Numbered from the stretch's first letter, positions 1-9,521 are shown. The stretch: DNA of 64,000 nucleotides from Pseudoalteromonas sp. MMG007 (GCF_018100985.1 NZ_JAGJEI010000009.1:62001-126000); one strand, 5' to 3'. The notes: generated by a model from the sequence alone, not told the origin. Made by a program: numbers and translations.

Positions 1-168
1 ATCAGTATCGATATTGGCTTAAATGAGCACAATGTAAAAGTAGGCGATAGCGTTACAATGTGGGGGCCAGAGCTTCCTGTTGAAGAAATAGCACAATGCG
101 CCGATACTATCCCTTACGAGTTATTGTGTAATATCACACCGCGCGTAAGTTATGAGTATCAGCCATAG
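1..168 (+). CDS. alr: Alanine racemase, C-terminal end (partial)
   Basis: The frame is open from base 1 to a TAG at 166-168, leaving 55 codons of a gene that starts before the window. The tail reads VGDSVTMWG, then PVEEIAQ, then IPYELLCNITPRV, which is the usual end of the C-terminal beta domain of PLP-dependent alanine racemase. The family converts L-alanine to D-alanine for peptidoglycan in the cytoplasm. The catalytic lysine and tyrosine lie outside the window, so activity cannot be judged. The next gene is on the opposite strand and converges on it. Confidence 0.85.
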   Translation: MSIDIGLNEHNVKVGDSVTMWGPELPVEEIAQCADTIPYELLCNITPRVSYEYQP

Positions 169-199
169 TTAGTTTTTTAGCGCATACCAGTTAGTATAA

Positions 200-439
200 T
201 TACTCTTTAATAAAGTAAATATCGCTAAAGCCCATACGGGCAAATTCTTGGTCGCGAAAATTACGTACTGCTGATGACCCTTTAGAGGTCATTTCTATTT
301 GGCGCACCATATTTAAGTAGTTTGTTAAATCGATACCTTCGGCAGCCGCAATAGCTTGATACATATCGTGATATTTGTCTTTTGCGAAGTTAATTTCGCG
401 CGGTTGGTTTTTAAATGTATAGGTTATTCTGCGTGCCAT
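200..439 (-). CDS. DUF2960-like small conserved protein
   Basis: A 79-residue protein with no membrane segment or signal peptide. It opens MARRITYTFK and carries a central EGIDLTNYL stretch and a C-terminal RNFRDQEFARMGFSDI block. This pattern resembles the DUF2960 family of Vibrio and Alteromonadales from memory; the function of that family is unknown to me. The gene converges on alr and diverges from the thiamine-type operon at 539. The ribosome binding site is weak. Coding status is supported by the compact conserved-looking sequence, and the family name is tentative. Confidence 0.6.
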   Translation of the reverse strand: MARRITYTFKNQPREINFAKDKYHDMYQAIAAAEGIDLTNYLNMVRQIEMTSKGSSAVRNFRDQEFARMGFSDIYFIKE

Positions 440-538
440 AATAAGCTCAGCTAAATTGAGTGTTAGTGTAATTTTACACTGATTTGAACTGGCATTGAAC
501 GATTTGTTGAAATCAAATAATTAAAAGTAGAGTTTAAA

Positions 539-790
539 ATGAAATTATCAGTAGAGATCAGTAAATACCCGCTTCATCAAGATTACATCCCGTTTATTAA
601 AGGCTTTATTGATCGCTTAAACGAATACGACAATTTAAAAGTAATCACTAATACGCTGTCTACACAAATTTTTGGCGATTACGATTTAGTTATGCAAGTG
701 CTCAATACCGAAATTAAACGCTCGTACGAAGAGTTTGGTAAGGCTATTTTTGTTTGTAAGTTTTTATCTGGCGATTTATCGCCAGAGTAA
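539..790 (+). CDS. YkoF-like thiamine/HMP-binding domain protein
   Basis: An 83-residue cytoplasmic protein starting MKLSVEISKYPL, with a central VITNTLSTQIFGDYD segment. This resembles the small ferredoxin-like YkoF / thiamine-binding family, whose members bind thiamine or its hydroxymethylpyrimidine part. It is the first gene of an apparent operon, 41 bp before a PnuC-like transporter that is in turn 3 bp before an APH-fold kinase. That order fits vitamin salvage, with the small protein acting as binder or carrier (inference). I looked for a TPP riboswitch in the 99 bp upstream and did not see the CTGAGA or ACCTGA core elements. Confidence 0.6.
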   Translation: MKLSVEISKYPLHQDYIPFIKGFIDRLNEYDNLKVITNTLSTQIFGDYDLVMQVLNTEIKRSYEEFGKAIFVCKFLSGDLSPE

Positions 791-831
791 TTGCTCCTTT
801 TAATTTGTATTAAAAACGGTAACCGCATCAT

Positions 832-1449
832 ATGGACTTTTTAACACAAACCTTAAGTGGTTTTACTGCAATGTCGCACTGGGAATATATTGCGGTAGTG
901 TTGTCTATTGCTTATTTATTACTAGCAATAAAAGAAAGCTTATGGTGCTGGCCTGCCGCATTTTTAAGTACGCTTATTTACACCATAATGTATTGGAACG
1001 GCGCACTACTTATGGAATCCTTGCTTAATTTTTATTACATGTATATGGCTGTATTTGGCTGGACTGTATGGCGTAAAGGCAAAAAAAATAGTTTAAGTAT
1101 TGCATCGTGGTCGATGGAGCGTCACGCTGTAATTATAGCTGCTACAAGTGCTTCAGCCATTATTATTGGTTACGTAATGCAAAATTATACCCACGCTGAT
1201 TTTGCCTATTTAGACAGTTTCACAACGTGTTTTGCTGTAGTGACCACTTACTTAGTTGCTAAAAAGGTACTCGAAAACTGGTTGTATTGGATAGTCATAG
1301 ATGCTGCGTCTATGTATTTATATTACGAAAAAGGTTATTACCCCACGCTAGCGCTCTTTATTTTTTATACCATTATGGCTGCGTGGGGTTTTAAAACCTG
1401 GTACGAAGAATACGAGCAGAGCCAAGCTAAGCCATTAGCACAGCTTTAA
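832..1449 (+). CDS. PnuC-like vitamin transporter (thiamine or nicotinamide riboside)
   Basis: A 205-residue inner-membrane protein with about seven hydrophobic segments. Family signatures visible are an early KESLWCWPAAF, and a late ENWLYWIVIDAAS followed by KGYYPTLALF and a C-terminal WGFKTW. PnuC proteins are facilitators for uncharged vitamins: nicotinamide riboside in PnuC, thiamine in PnuT. Trapping depends on intracellular phosphorylation. A YkoF-like binder lies before it and an APH-type kinase 3 bp after it, so thiamine is the likelier substrate (inference from context). The sequence alone does not decide between the PnuC and PnuT types. Confidence 0.8.
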   Translation: MDFLTQTLSGFTAMSHWEYIAVVLSIAYLLLAIKESLWCWPAAFLSTLIYTIMYWNGALLMESLLNFYYMYMAVFGWTVWRKGKKNSLSIASWSMERHAVIIAATSASAIIIGYVMQNYTHADFAYLDSFTTCFAVVTTYLVAKKVLENWLYWIVIDAASMYLYYEKGYYPTLALFIFYTIMAAWGFKTWYEEYEQSQAKPLAQL

Positions 1450-1452
1450 TTA

Positions 1453-2262
1453 ATGATTGAGCATACTAAGTTAGTAAAAGTTTGTAGTGCGTTTATAGAG
1501 CCTTTAAGCATTGTTTCAACCGAGCAACTACTTAATGGCTTTAGTAACGATAATTTTTTAATTCGCACTCAGCAAAGTGCCTATTTATTAAAATGTTATA
1601 AAACGCAGTGGCCAACAATTGGCTTACAAGCGCAGCAAGCACTCAGTAAGCAATTTATTTGTCCAAAACCAATATGGACAGATAAAAAAAATAACTACGC
1701 GGCTTTTAATTATATAGAAGGCGATATTGCTCAAAATAATACCCAGCAAAACCTCATTAGCAAGCTTGCTAAAGTGCATGCTTATCCTGTAAAAACGCCC
1801 GCTATGAATATCGCGCAAGAGCTGCTTTACTATCAGCAAAGCGATATATATAAACATCACCTATTACAAATAGAGCAGGCCTTAAAAAGCATTGCTCATA
1901 TGCCTTACAGTGAAGGCTTTTGTCACAATGATTTAGTAAAAGACAATATTATTGTGAATGCATCGGGTATGTATTTAATTGATTTTGAATACGCTCAAAC
2001 CAACGATGTTTATTTTGATTTAGCGGCACTGGCAGTAAGTTTTAACTTAAACGCGCAAAGTAGGGAGGTATTATTAAACAGTTATAAAGCCTGCTTAGAA
2101 AAAAGAAATGGGTTTTACTTTTCAACCAAAAAGCTAGATTACTACATTTTACTTTTTTTAGTGCTATGCATTGGTTGGTATGAGCAGCGCGACATAAATA
2201 CAAAATCTGCAGGGTTACGCGCGCAACTAATTAAACTTTTAGAGCGTTTAAGGTGTCATTAA
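1453..2262 (+). CDS. APH-fold phosphotransferase (thiamine/choline kinase-like)
   Basis: A 269-residue protein with the aminoglycoside phosphotransferase / choline kinase fold. The catalytic loop reads FCHNDLVKDNIIV near residues 156-168 (HxDxxxxN) and the metal-binding DFE reads LIDFEYA about 20 residues later. It starts 3 bp after the PnuC-like gene, so co-translation is likely. A kinase paired with a facilitator suggests metabolic trapping of the imported vitamin, such as thiamine to thiamine phosphate (inference). The glycine-rich N-lobe is present but short. Its stop overlaps the stop region of the convergent small HTH gene by 4 bp. Confidence 0.72.
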   Translation: MIEHTKLVKVCSAFIEPLSIVSTEQLLNGFSNDNFLIRTQQSAYLLKCYKTQWPTIGLQAQQALSKQFICPKPIWTDKKNNYAAFNYIEGDIAQNNTQQNLISKLAKVHAYPVKTPAMNIAQELLYYQQSDIYKHHLLQIEQALKSIAHMPYSEGFCHNDLVKDNIIVNASGMYLIDFEYAQTNDVYFDLAALAVSFNLNAQSREVLLNSYKACLEKRNGFYFSTKKLDYYILLFLVLCIGWYEQRDINTKSAGLRAQLIKLLERLRCH

Positions 2263-2441
2263 AGACCACCAAAGCGTGCAGCTAGCTCTTTATATTTTGC
2301 AACTTCTGCAGAATCAAATTGTGGCTCACCATCTTCATCTTCTGATTTAGCAATTAATAAACTTTCTCGAGCAAGGCGTTTTACACGCTCAACTTTTACA
2401 CCTAAAAACTCGGCTGTTTGCTCTGTAGACATTAGACTCAT
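2259..2441 (-). CDS. Small HTH (excisionase/MerR-like) protein
   Basis: I chose the ATG at 2441 because an AAGGAA Shine-Dalgarno sits 6 bp upstream of it. A longer frame reaches 2465 without a ribosome site. The 60-residue product has an N-terminal STEQTAEFLGVKVERVKRLA helix-turn-helix typical of excisionase or MerR-type DNA-binding domains, then an acidic middle and a short C-terminal helix. It overlaps the kinase gene tail to tail. No integrase or phage gene is nearby, so it is more likely a stand-alone chromosomal regulator than a phage excisionase. Target unknown. Confidence 0.65.
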   Translation of the reverse strand: MSLMSTEQTAEFLGVKVERVKRLARESLLIAKSEDEDGEPQFDSAEVAKYKELAARFGGL

Positions 2442-2685
2442 AATTATTTCCTTCGTATATATCAATTCGTATCACTACAACCATAGTATAATGTTGCTAA
2501 AGCGTTACTTATTTTTATCTAATATGAATAAATAGCGTGTTTTTAGGGAATTGTGAAGTGTTTTATTTAAAACAGCATAATTAATAAGCATATAAGCTGA
2601 TGTTACTGGTATTTATTTGAAGATCTCTTTATCATTGCGAATGCTAAAGCACTGATATCGCGAGTTGGTGTGGCGGCACAAATGT

Positions 2686-2760
2686 GCTCTCGTGGTGAAA
2701 TGGATATCACGTGGCCCTCCGGAGGCTGAGTTGTAGGTTCGATCCCTACCGAGAGCGCCA
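2686..2760 (+). tRNA. tRNA-Arg (anticodon CCG)
   Basis: A 75-nt cloverleaf with CCA encoded. The acceptor GCTCTCG pairs with CGAGAGC before discriminator G and CCA. The D-arm is GTGA/TCAC. The anticodon loop is CTCCGGA (anticodon CCG) closed by TGGCC/GGCTG. The T-arm is GTAGG-TTCGATC-CCTAC. It stands alone between the small HTH gene and the HD-GYP gene. No clear terminator follows it; the flanks (2442-2685 and 2761-2924) are AT-rich and hold nothing else I recognise. Confidence 0.95.
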
Positions 2761-2924
2761 TTTGATCTTTCTTCTCTGTGATATTTTCGTTACTTGCCGA
2801 TAGCGTTTTGATAAGTAATCCTTTGTAGTTATTTATTACTACATGCGACTAAAAGACTAGACTTTTAAGCTTAATTAATGCTATTTAAGGTGCATATTCT
2901 CTAATTGTAAAAAATCCTGCCTTT

Positions 2925-4139
2925 ATGCTAATTACTTTGCCAATAACTGAACTTACCCCTGGTATGTACGTTGATAGCGTAACTAAACAGCACGAAGGTA
3001 TTAATAGCATTAAAATTAAGACCAGTGGTTTGGTGCGAAACAAATCAATTATTCAGCGCTTAGTCTCTGAAGGTGTACTAGAGCTGCTTATTGATTTTAC
3101 TAAAGGCGATGCGGCTATTCCTGCCAAATATAAGCCGCAAAACAAACCTAAAACGTTTAATAGTCAACAAAAAGCCGATAAAACACCTACAGCAATAACA
3201 CTTGAACAAGAATTTGCCAAAGCGAGTGTTAATTACGATCAACAAGGGCGCAAGCTACAATCGCTCTATGGAGATTTAACCTCTGGGCTTAGCTTGAATG
3301 TTAAGGTGCTTGATGAGATAGCTAGTGAGATAGTGAGCTCTGTATTTCGTAATGCAAACGCAATGTCTATCCTGACTCGCATCAAAGATAAACACAGTTA
3401 TAACTGGCGACACATGATCAATTGCGCCATTTTTACCGCCGTTTTTGCTAAGTATCTTGGTTATGAAGAGCCTTTAGTGCAAGAGTTGGCTATGGGCGCG
3501 TTACTTCACGATTTAGGCCAAGCTAAGCTTCCTCAAGGTATTTTTTCAAAACCAAGTAAAGTGACTAATAATGAGCTTATTGCTATTAAAAAACATGTAG
3601 CACAGGGCCTTGGCTTAGTTAAAGGTGAAAAGGGCATAACGCCGCTTATGCTAGATATGATAGTAAATCACCATGAGCGTTTAGATGGCTCAGGTTACCC
3701 ACGGGCTATACAAGGTGATAAAATAAGCCGTCCAGCGCGTATTATGGCTATTGTAGATGTATATGATGCAATGACCGCTGATAGGCCGCATCAAGATGGT
3801 GATGAGCCAATTAATGCGCTACGTTACTTGTTAGCTAATAAACATATGTTTGATGCAGAGCTGGTGCAGCACTTTATTAAGTGCTTAGGAGTGCACCCCG
3901 TAGGGACGATAGTAAAGTTAACTAACGATCGTTTAGCGCTAGTACTTGAAGGTAATAAGCTTAATCCTATAAAGCCTAAAGTTAAGCTATTTTATAATGC
4001 TAAGCATAGTCATCATATAACGCCCAAAAACATTGATTTAAGTGATCACACTCATGACATAAAAATACTGGCGAGTGTAAAACCACTCGACTACCAGATT
4101 AATTTGTCTCGCTTGTTAAAAGAGCATTTGATAACTTAG
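2925..4139 (+). CDS. HD-GYP domain cyclic-di-GMP phosphodiesterase
   Basis: A 404-residue cytoplasmic protein. The first 120 or so residues match the DUF3391 module that often precedes HD-GYP domains. The HD-GYP domain follows: HD dyad in ALLHDLGQAKLP near residue 195, then NHHERLDGSGYPR near 247-258, then IMAIVDVYDAMTADRP. The family hydrolyses cyclic di-GMP to GMP or pGpG, lowering the pool that promotes biofilm over motility. The metal-binding residues and the GYP triplet are intact, so the enzyme should be active. No sensory or membrane domain is present. The 3' end overlaps a convergent gene by 41 bp. Confidence 0.92.
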   Translation: MLITLPITELTPGMYVDSVTKQHEGINSIKIKTSGLVRNKSIIQRLVSEGVLELLIDFTKGDAAIPAKYKPQNKPKTFNSQQKADKTPTAITLEQEFAKASVNYDQQGRKLQSLYGDLTSGLSLNVKVLDEIASEIVSSVFRNANAMSILTRIKDKHSYNWRHMINCAIFTAVFAKYLGYEEPLVQELAMGALLHDLGQAKLPQGIFSKPSKVTNNELIAIKKHVAQGLGLVKGEKGITPLMLDMIVNHHERLDGSGYPRAIQGDKISRPARIMAIVDVYDAMTADRPHQDGDEPINALRYLLANKHMFDAELVQHFIKCLGVHPVGTIVKLTNDRLALVLEGNKLNPIKPKVKLFYNAKHSHHITPKNIDLSDHTHDIKILASVKPLDYQINLSRLLKEHLIT

Positions 4140-4422
4140 CTTTACTGCATTGCCTTTTTTTACTTTGCTTAGCCGAAATAAATGCTCCTAAGAAGCAACT
4201 CCCCATTAAAGTTAGCCATATTAAAGTACCTAGCTCTACATGAAGCGCAATGCAACACAGAGCCAAAGAAACCAATGCATTTAACATCGCTCCTAACCAA
4301 TAATGATTTACTGGGTTATCACATTGTCCGGCTTGTGTGCATGCGCAATAGTTTGCTTTATAGAAACAAAATACACTTGCCCCACAAAATATTAGTCCTG
4401 CAATAATAAATGAAATGATCAC
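4099..4422 (-). CDS. Small membrane protein of unknown function
   Basis: A 107-residue protein starting at GTG (4422-4420) with an AAGGAAGT Shine-Dalgarno 6 bp upstream. Three hydrophobic stretches are visible (about residues 1-20, 44-62 and 68-86). A Cys-rich loop, ANYCACTQAGQCDNPVNHYW, lies between the first and second, and a basic tail follows the third. The N-terminus looks like an uncleaved signal anchor. Its last 41 bp overlap the 3' end of the HD-GYP gene on the other strand. I do not recognise the family. The good ribosome site and membrane pattern support it as real. Confidence 0.65.
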   Translation of the reverse strand: MIISFIIAGLIFCGASVFCFYKANYCACTQAGQCDNPVNHYWLGAMLNALVSLALCCIALHVELGTLIWLTLMGSCFLGAFISAKQSKKRQCSKAKLSNALLTSETN

Positions 4423-4502
4423 AGCGTTACTTCCTTAGTGATTTTATAAAGAGTGTAATTTGCTCTATATTCCAAGTCAATCTAAATGATAATTAATTAC
4501 AA

Positions 4503-4520
4503 TTAGAGCTTTAGCTCTAA
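4503..4520. promoter_or_regulatory. 18-bp palindrome upstream of fadL-like gene
   Basis: TTAGAGCT-TT-AGCTCTAA is a perfect inverted repeat with 8-bp arms. It lies 187 bp before the fadL-like start and 81 bp before the divergent small membrane gene. It lacks a T-run, so it is not an obvious terminator; it could be an operator. The protein that binds it is not known. Confidence 0.35.
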
Positions 4521-4706
4521 TAGCACATTTCTCGTCCGATGAGTTTTAAATAGTTGTTAAAATGTCGTTAAAAAACGTGTTTTTTGCTATTTTTTGATGC
4601 ATTCATAGAGTTTTTTACAAAAAATTAAGGTAGTGTAGCCAAGTTTAAAATCCTAATAACAACACACATAGCTACCCAAACAGTAAGTTTGGTTAAGGAC
4701 TCAACA

Positions 4707-5945
4707 ATGAAATTTACTAAAACGCTTATCGCAGCCTCGCTTGCATTTGTATCGGCTGACACTTTTGCAGCCGCGTTTCAATTAGCAGAGCAAAATGCAT
4801 CGGGTTTAGGCCGTGCATATGCTGGTGAAGCATCTATCGCAGACGACGCGTCTGTAGTTTCACGTAACCCAGCATTAATGACTTTATTTAAAGACAAGCA
4901 GCTAAGTGTTGCTGCTATTGGCGTAATTCCAGATGTAAGCCTAGAAGGTGAAAGTGCGCCAACAGGTATTGATGAGTCATCATTAGATGACGACAGCATT
5001 GCACCAAGTGCAGTGGTACCAGCTGCTTACTTTACTATGCCTTACAACGATAAAGTATCACTTGGTTTTGGTGCGTTTTCTAACTTTGGTTTATCTACAG
5101 AGTTCGACGATGATTACGCGGCAGGTCAAATTGCTGGTGAGACAGAAATTTTTACCGTTAACCTAAATGCAAGCGTTGCATACAAAGTATCAGAGCAATT
5201 TAGCTTTGGTATTGGTTTAAACTACATTTACGCGGATGCAACGATAATACGAAATGTAGGTGCTAATCCTGGGATCCCATTCTCAACAAATGTGGTTGAC
5301 TTAGAAGGTGATGATACTGGCTACGGCTTAAACGTTGGCTTGATGTATCAATTAGATGAAAATAGTCGCTTTGGTTTTAATTACCGTACAGAAACTGATA
5401 TTACATTCGAGGGAACTTATTCAAGTACTGCCCGCGGTATTGCTGAGCGTTCTGGGTCTGTTGATGTTACATTACCAGCTATTGCCGAGTTTTCTGGTTC
5501 ACACCAGTTAGATGAAAAATTAGGTTTACACTACAGCGTATTGTGGACAGGCTGGAGTAGTTTTGACAAATTAGAAGCAGAAGTAGGTTTGCCGCCAGAG
5601 CAAAGTTTTGAAAAAACAGAAGATTTTTCTGACTCTTTTCGTTATTCAATCGGAACAGACTACCAGCTAAATGAAAGTTTACTGCTTCGTGCTGGTGTTG
5701 CATTTGATGAATCGCCAGTTTCAAAAAACCATTTATCAATCTCTATTCCAGATACTGACCGTTTTTGGTTCTCTTTTGGTGGTAACTACACAATAGATAA
5801 AAATTCTAACGTTGATCTTGGTGTTAGTATTATCCGTGGTAAAACACAAAACTTTAAAGAAACTGATGACTCAGGTAGCGAATGGGGCTTCGAGTCTAAA
5901 GGCCACGCAGTATTACTTGGCGCTCAGTACAACTACAAGTTTTAA
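4707..5945 (+). CDS. fadL: FadL-family outer membrane fatty-acid/hydrocarbon transporter
   Basis: I chose the ATG at 4707 over the in-frame TTG at 4689 because TTAAGGAC lies 7 bp before it and the protein then begins with a clean signal peptide, MKFTKTLIAASLAFVSADTFA. The 412-residue product shows the FadL N-terminal hatch signature FQLAEQNASGLGRAYAGEA and SRNPALMTLF, followed by alternating beta-strand sequence to a C-terminal aromatic residue (YNYKF). The family forms a 14-stranded outer-membrane barrel that moves long-chain fatty acids and other hydrophobic compounds. It is single, with its own terminator. Substrate range cannot be told from sequence. Confidence 0.9.
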   Translation: MKFTKTLIAASLAFVSADTFAAAFQLAEQNASGLGRAYAGEASIADDASVVSRNPALMTLFKDKQLSVAAIGVIPDVSLEGESAPTGIDESSLDDDSIAPSAVVPAAYFTMPYNDKVSLGFGAFSNFGLSTEFDDDYAAGQIAGETEIFTVNLNASVAYKVSEQFSFGIGLNYIYADATIIRNVGANPGIPFSTNVVDLEGDDTGYGLNVGLMYQLDENSRFGFNYRTETDITFEGTYSSTARGIAERSGSVDVTLPAIAEFSGSHQLDEKLGLHYSVLWTGWSSFDKLEAEVGLPPEQSFEKTEDFSDSFRYSIGTDYQLNESLLLRAGVAFDESPVSKNHLSISIPDTDRFWFSFGGNYTIDKNSNVDLGVSIIRGKTQNFKETDDSGSEWGFESKGHAVLLGAQYNYKF

Positions 5946-5978
5946 TGTAGACATGCCTTGTGGTTAATCACAGGGCAC

Positions 5979-6020
5979 AAAAAAGCCGCTCACTTTAATT
6001 AAAGTGAGCGGCTTTTTTAA
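5979..6020. terminator. Bidirectional rho-independent terminator (fadL / valS)
   Basis: A 12-bp perfect stem, GCCGCTCACTTT with AAAGTGAGCGGC, has a 4-nt loop and is flanked by six A on the left and six T on the right. It lies between the convergent fadL-like gene and valS and can serve both strands. Confidence 0.92.
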
Positions 6021-6058
6021 TGCCTATTAAATAGTGTTAATAGGCATTTTATGAAAGC

Positions 6059-8914
6059 TTATAAACTTTCTATTTTAGTTTTTTGCTCAAGCAGTTTAGT
6101 TTTAGCGTCAGTAAACTCAGCTAATTTAGCGTTTTCTTTAGCAAGTACAGCCTCTGGTGCGTTGTTAACAAACTTTTCATTAGCGAGTTTGTTTTGTACT
6201 TGTGCTAAGCCTTTTTCTGCTTTTTCTAGTTGCTTGTTAATACGTGCAAGCTCGGCTTCTACATCAATTAAGCCCGCCATTGGGATCATAATTTCCAGGT
6301 TGCCAACATAAGAGGTTGCACACGCAGGTGCTTCGTCTTTGTTTTCAAGCATGGTAAACTCTTCAATTTTTGCAAGTGATGCTAAAAATGATTTGTTTTC
6401 TTCAATGCGGCGTACATCGTCGCTTGATGCGTTAGCAAGTAGCACGCTAAGCGGCTTGCTTGGGCTAATGTCCATTTCACCACGGATAACACGAATTGCT
6501 AAAATGAATTGCTTAACCCACTCTAAGTCGTCCATCGCTTTAGCATCAACGCTTGCTTCATTATAAACAGGGAAGCCTTGGACCATAATGCTAGTACCTG
6601 CTGTTTCAAGGCCTGCAAGTGGTGCAACACGTTGCCAAATAGTTTCGGTGATATATGGCATCATCGGGTGCATTAAACGCAGTAAGCTTTCAAGCACGGT
6701 AATAAGTGTATTACGTGTACCGCGCTGTTGTGCTTCACTGCCTTTGAATAATACGGGCTTAGTTAGCTCTAAGTACCAATCACAGAACTGGTTCCATGTG
6801 AATTCGTAAAGTGTATTAGCGGCTAAATCAAAGCGGTAGTTATCAAGGTGCTCAGTGTAGGTTTTAACAGTTGATTCAAATTGGCCTAAGATCCAACGAT
6901 CAGCAAGTGAGTACTCTTTTTCAGCGTCGCTTGCAAAACCACAGTCTTGCTCTTCTGTGTTCATTAATACGTAACGGCTCGCGTTCCATAGTTTATTACA
7001 GAAGTTACGGTAACCTTCAAGGCGGTTCATGTCCCAGTTAATATCACGGCCGGTAGAGGCCATTGCTGCAAGGGTAAAGCGAAGCGCATCGGTACCGTGA
7101 GCTTCAATACCATTTGCAAATACTTTACGGGTATCTTTTTCTATTTTTGCAGCAAGTTTTGGCTGCATCATGTTACCAGTACGCTTTTGTACTAAGTCTT
7201 CAAGCTCGATGCCGTCAATCATGTCTAGTGGGTCAAGTACGTTACCTTTAGATTTCGACATTTTATCGCCGTTGTCGTCACGTATTAAGCCCGTTACATA
7301 CACGGTTTTAAATGGCACTTGTGGTTTGCCATTTTCATCTTTTATAAAGTGCAGCGTCATCATGATCATGCGTGCAACCCAGAAAAAGATAATATCAAAA
7401 CCTGTTACCAATACGTCAGACGGGTGGAAGGTTTTTAAATCATTGGTGTTTTCTGGCCAGCCTTGCGTTGAGAACGTCCAAAGTGCAGATGAGAACCAGG
7501 TATCAAGTACGTCTTCGTCTTGGCTAAGTGTTACGCTATCTGCAATGTTGTTTTCACGGCGAACTTCTGCTTCGTCGCGGCCAACAAATACGTTGCCTTC
7601 GCTGTCGTACCAAGCAGGAATACGGTGACCCCACCAAAGCTGGCGTGAAATACACCAATCTTGTACATCGTTCATCCACGAGAAGTACATGTTTTCGTAT
7701 TGCTTAGGTACAAATTGAATGTCGCCGTTTTTAACTGCATCTTTTGCAGGTTCAGCAAGTGGTGCAACACGTACATACCATTGGTCGGTAAGTAGTGGCT
7801 CAATGACCACACCAGAACGGTCGCCGTAAGGAACAGTTAGGTCGTGATCTTCAATTTTTTCAAGTAGGCCAAGTTCTTCAAATTCAGCCACAATCGCTTT
7901 ACGGGCTGCAAAACGGTCAAGGCCGTGTAAGCGCTCAGGAATTGGCGCATCAAACTCAAGTTCTTTACCGTCAAAGGTGTATGTTTCACCTTGCGTTAAA
8001 ATAGCAGCGTCTTTGTCGAAAATATTAATCATTGGCATCTTGTGACGTTTGCCAACTTCGTTATCGTTAAAGTCGTGTGCAGGGGTGATTTTTACGCAAC
8101 CTGTGCCTTTATCTTTATCGGCATGCTCATCTGCAACAATAGTAATACGACGATTAACGATAGGTAGTAAAATGTCTTTACCGATTAAGTCAGTGTAGCG
8201 CTCATCATCAGGGTTTACAGCAACACCAGAGTCACCCAACATGGTTTCTGGGCGAGTTGTAGCAACAATAATATAGTCTTTACCGTCTTGTGTTTTAACG
8301 CCATCGGCTAATGGGTAACGTAAGTTCCACATGTGACCTTGTTTGTCTTTGTTTTCAACTTCAAGGTCTGAAATAGCGGTGTGTAATTTTGGATCCCAGT
8401 TTACTAGGCGTTTACCACGGTAAATTAAGTTTTCTTTGTGAAGGCGTACGAATACTTCTTTAACCGCTTCAGATAGGCCATCGTCCATAGTAAAACGTTC
8501 ACGGTCCCAATCAACCGATGCGCCAAGACGGCGTAATTGCTTAGTAATTGTGCCGCCTGATTCGTTTTTCCATTCCCAAATTTTATTAATAAAATCTTCA
8601 CGGCCTAAATCGTGGCGAGTTTTACCTTCTTCTGCGTGTAGTTTACGCTCAACCAACATTTGCGTTGCAATACCTGCATGGTCAGTACCTACTTGCCATA
8701 ATGTGTTGTTACCTTGCATACGTTTAAAACGCGTTAGGGTATCCATTATTGTATCTTGGAAGGCGTGGCCCATGTGCAAGCTACCAGTCACATTTGGCGG
8801 CGGGATCATAATTGAATACGGTACACCTTGGCCAGATGGCTTAAAGTAGCCTTTTTGTTCCCAGTCTTGATATAACGACTGTTCGATATCTTGCGGATTG
8901 TAGGTTTTATCCAT
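6059..8914 (-). CDS. valS: Valyl-tRNA synthetase
   Basis: A 951-residue class I aminoacyl-tRNA synthetase, the length of the E. coli enzyme. The ATP-binding HIGH motif appears as [15 protein letters not shown] near residues 38-52 and KMSKS as [11 protein letters not shown] near 550. The editing domain and anticodon-binding region lie in the expected places. The last 65 residues form the Val-specific coiled-coil arm (for example [16 protein letters not shown]). It attaches valine to tRNA-Val in the cytoplasm. It is the last gene of a pepA-holC-valS run and ends at the shared terminator. Confidence 0.98.
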   Translation of the reverse strand: MDKTYNPQDIEQSLYQDWEQKGYFKPSGQGVPYSIMIPPPNVTGSLHMGHAFQDTIMDTLTRFKRMQGNNTLWQVGTDHAGIATQMLVERKLHAEEGKTRHDLGREDFINKIWEWKNESGGTITKQLRRLGASVDWDRERFTMDDGLSEAVKEVFVRLHKENLIYRGKRLVNWDPKLHTAISDLEVENKDKQGHMWNLRYPLADGVKTQDGKDYIIVATTRPETMLGDSGVAVNPDDERYTDLIGKDILLPIVNRRITIVADEHADKDKGTGCVKITPAHDFNDNEVGKRHKMPMINIFDKDAAILTQGETYTFDGKELEFDAPIPERLHGLDRFAARKAIVAEFEELGLLEKIEDHDLTVPYGDRSGVVIEPLLTDQWYVRVAPLAEPAKDAVKNGDIQFVPKQYENMYFSWMNDVQDWCISRQLWWGHRIPAWYDSEGNVFVGRDEAEVRRENNIADSVTLSQDEDVLDTWFSSALWTFSTQGWPENTNDLKTFHPSDVLVTGFDIIFFWVARMIMMTLHFIKDENGKPQVPFKTVYVTGLIRDDNGDKMSKSKGNVLDPLDMIDGIELEDLVQKRTGNMMQPKLAAKIEKDTRKVFANGIEAHGTDALRFTLAAMASTGRDINWDMNRLEGYRNFCNKLWNASRYVLMNTEEQDCGFASDAEKEYSLADRWILGQFESTVKTYTEHLDNYRFDLAANTLYEFTWNQFCDWYLELTKPVLFKGSEAQQRGTRNTLITVLESLLRLMHPMMPYITETIWQRVAPLAGLETAGTSIMVQGFPVYNEASVDAKAMDDLEWVKQFILAIRVIRGEMDISPSKPLSVLLANASSDDVRRIEENKSFLASLAKIEEFTMLENKDEAPACATSYVGNLEIMIPMAGLIDVEAELARINKQLEKAEKGLAQVQNKLANEKFVNNAPEAVLAKENAKLAEFTDAKTKLLEQKTKIESL

Positions 8915-8967
8915 TACACAGAACCTTAAATAAGTACTTAAATTAGTTGGTTAGTTTGCCTGAGTGG

Positions 8968-9432
8968 CTAACTATTTATATCTTGCGTGGTGAGATTGGC
9001 ACCGAGTTGGCGTAGCTTTTTAAAACGCTCACGGGCTGCTTGTTTAGCAGCGGGCTCTACGGGGACAAAATCAAAAACTTGGTTAAATCGACGAATATAA
9101 TCCGGTAACTGGGTAGCCAAGTTAATTAAAACTTTACGGTTGCCAACAGGTGGCGTAATGCCAATTTCTACAGGTGCGCCGCCTTTTGGGCCTTCACCTT
9201 GTAGGTTATGTGGCACAAAACTATCTGGGTCGAATGCCCAAATTATTTCATCAATGGCACAGGCAGTTTCGTTATCGTTTACACAAATAAATACACGCTG
9301 CCCATTTCGATACTGATCGGCCGCAACTTGTGCAGCCAAAGCAAAATGATCATCAGCCTTCGCTTTAGACTCATCTTGTTGCTTTAGAACGAAAAATTTA
9401 GCGTTCATGTTCATTGTATCGGGGTTTCCCAT
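8968..9432 (-). CDS. holC: DNA polymerase III chi subunit
   Basis: A 154-residue protein, a little longer than E. coli chi (147). It has NAKFFVLKQQ at the N-terminus, RVFICVNDNETACAIDEIIWAFDPDSFVPHN in the middle (the second half contains the conserved W and the FxPH element), and VLINLATQLPDYIRRFNQVFDFVP near the end. Chi links the clamp loader, through psi, to single-strand binding protein at the replication fork. Two further in-frame ATGs (codons 7 and 9) could be the real start, since none has a strong ribosome site. The pepA-holC-valS order is the usual gamma arrangement. Confidence 0.9.
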   Translation of the reverse strand: MGNPDTMNMNAKFFVLKQQDESKAKADDHFALAAQVAADQYRNGQRVFICVNDNETACAIDEIIWAFDPDSFVPHNLQGEGPKGGAPVEIGITPPVGNRKVLINLATQLPDYIRRFNQVFDFVPVEPAAKQAARERFKKLRQLGANLTTQDINS

Positions 9433-9521
9433 GACATTGAATGCATACCAATTTGATACACATAAATTAAGAGGCAGATTTTGCCATATAACCGGGTTTG
9501 CTTCAATTAATACACAAATAA

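Noticed and set aside
440..538. Possible TPP riboswitch before the vitamin operon
   Set aside because: Neither the CTGAGA nor the ACCTGA core is present in the short upstream region.
2259..2441. Excisionase-like gene next to a tRNA as a sign of a prophage or island
   Set aside because: No integrase, att repeat of the tRNA 3' end or phage gene is present nearby.
7170..7628. 152-codon plus-strand frame inside valS
   Set aside because: Antisense shadow of a highly conserved gene; Ser-rich composition with no family features.
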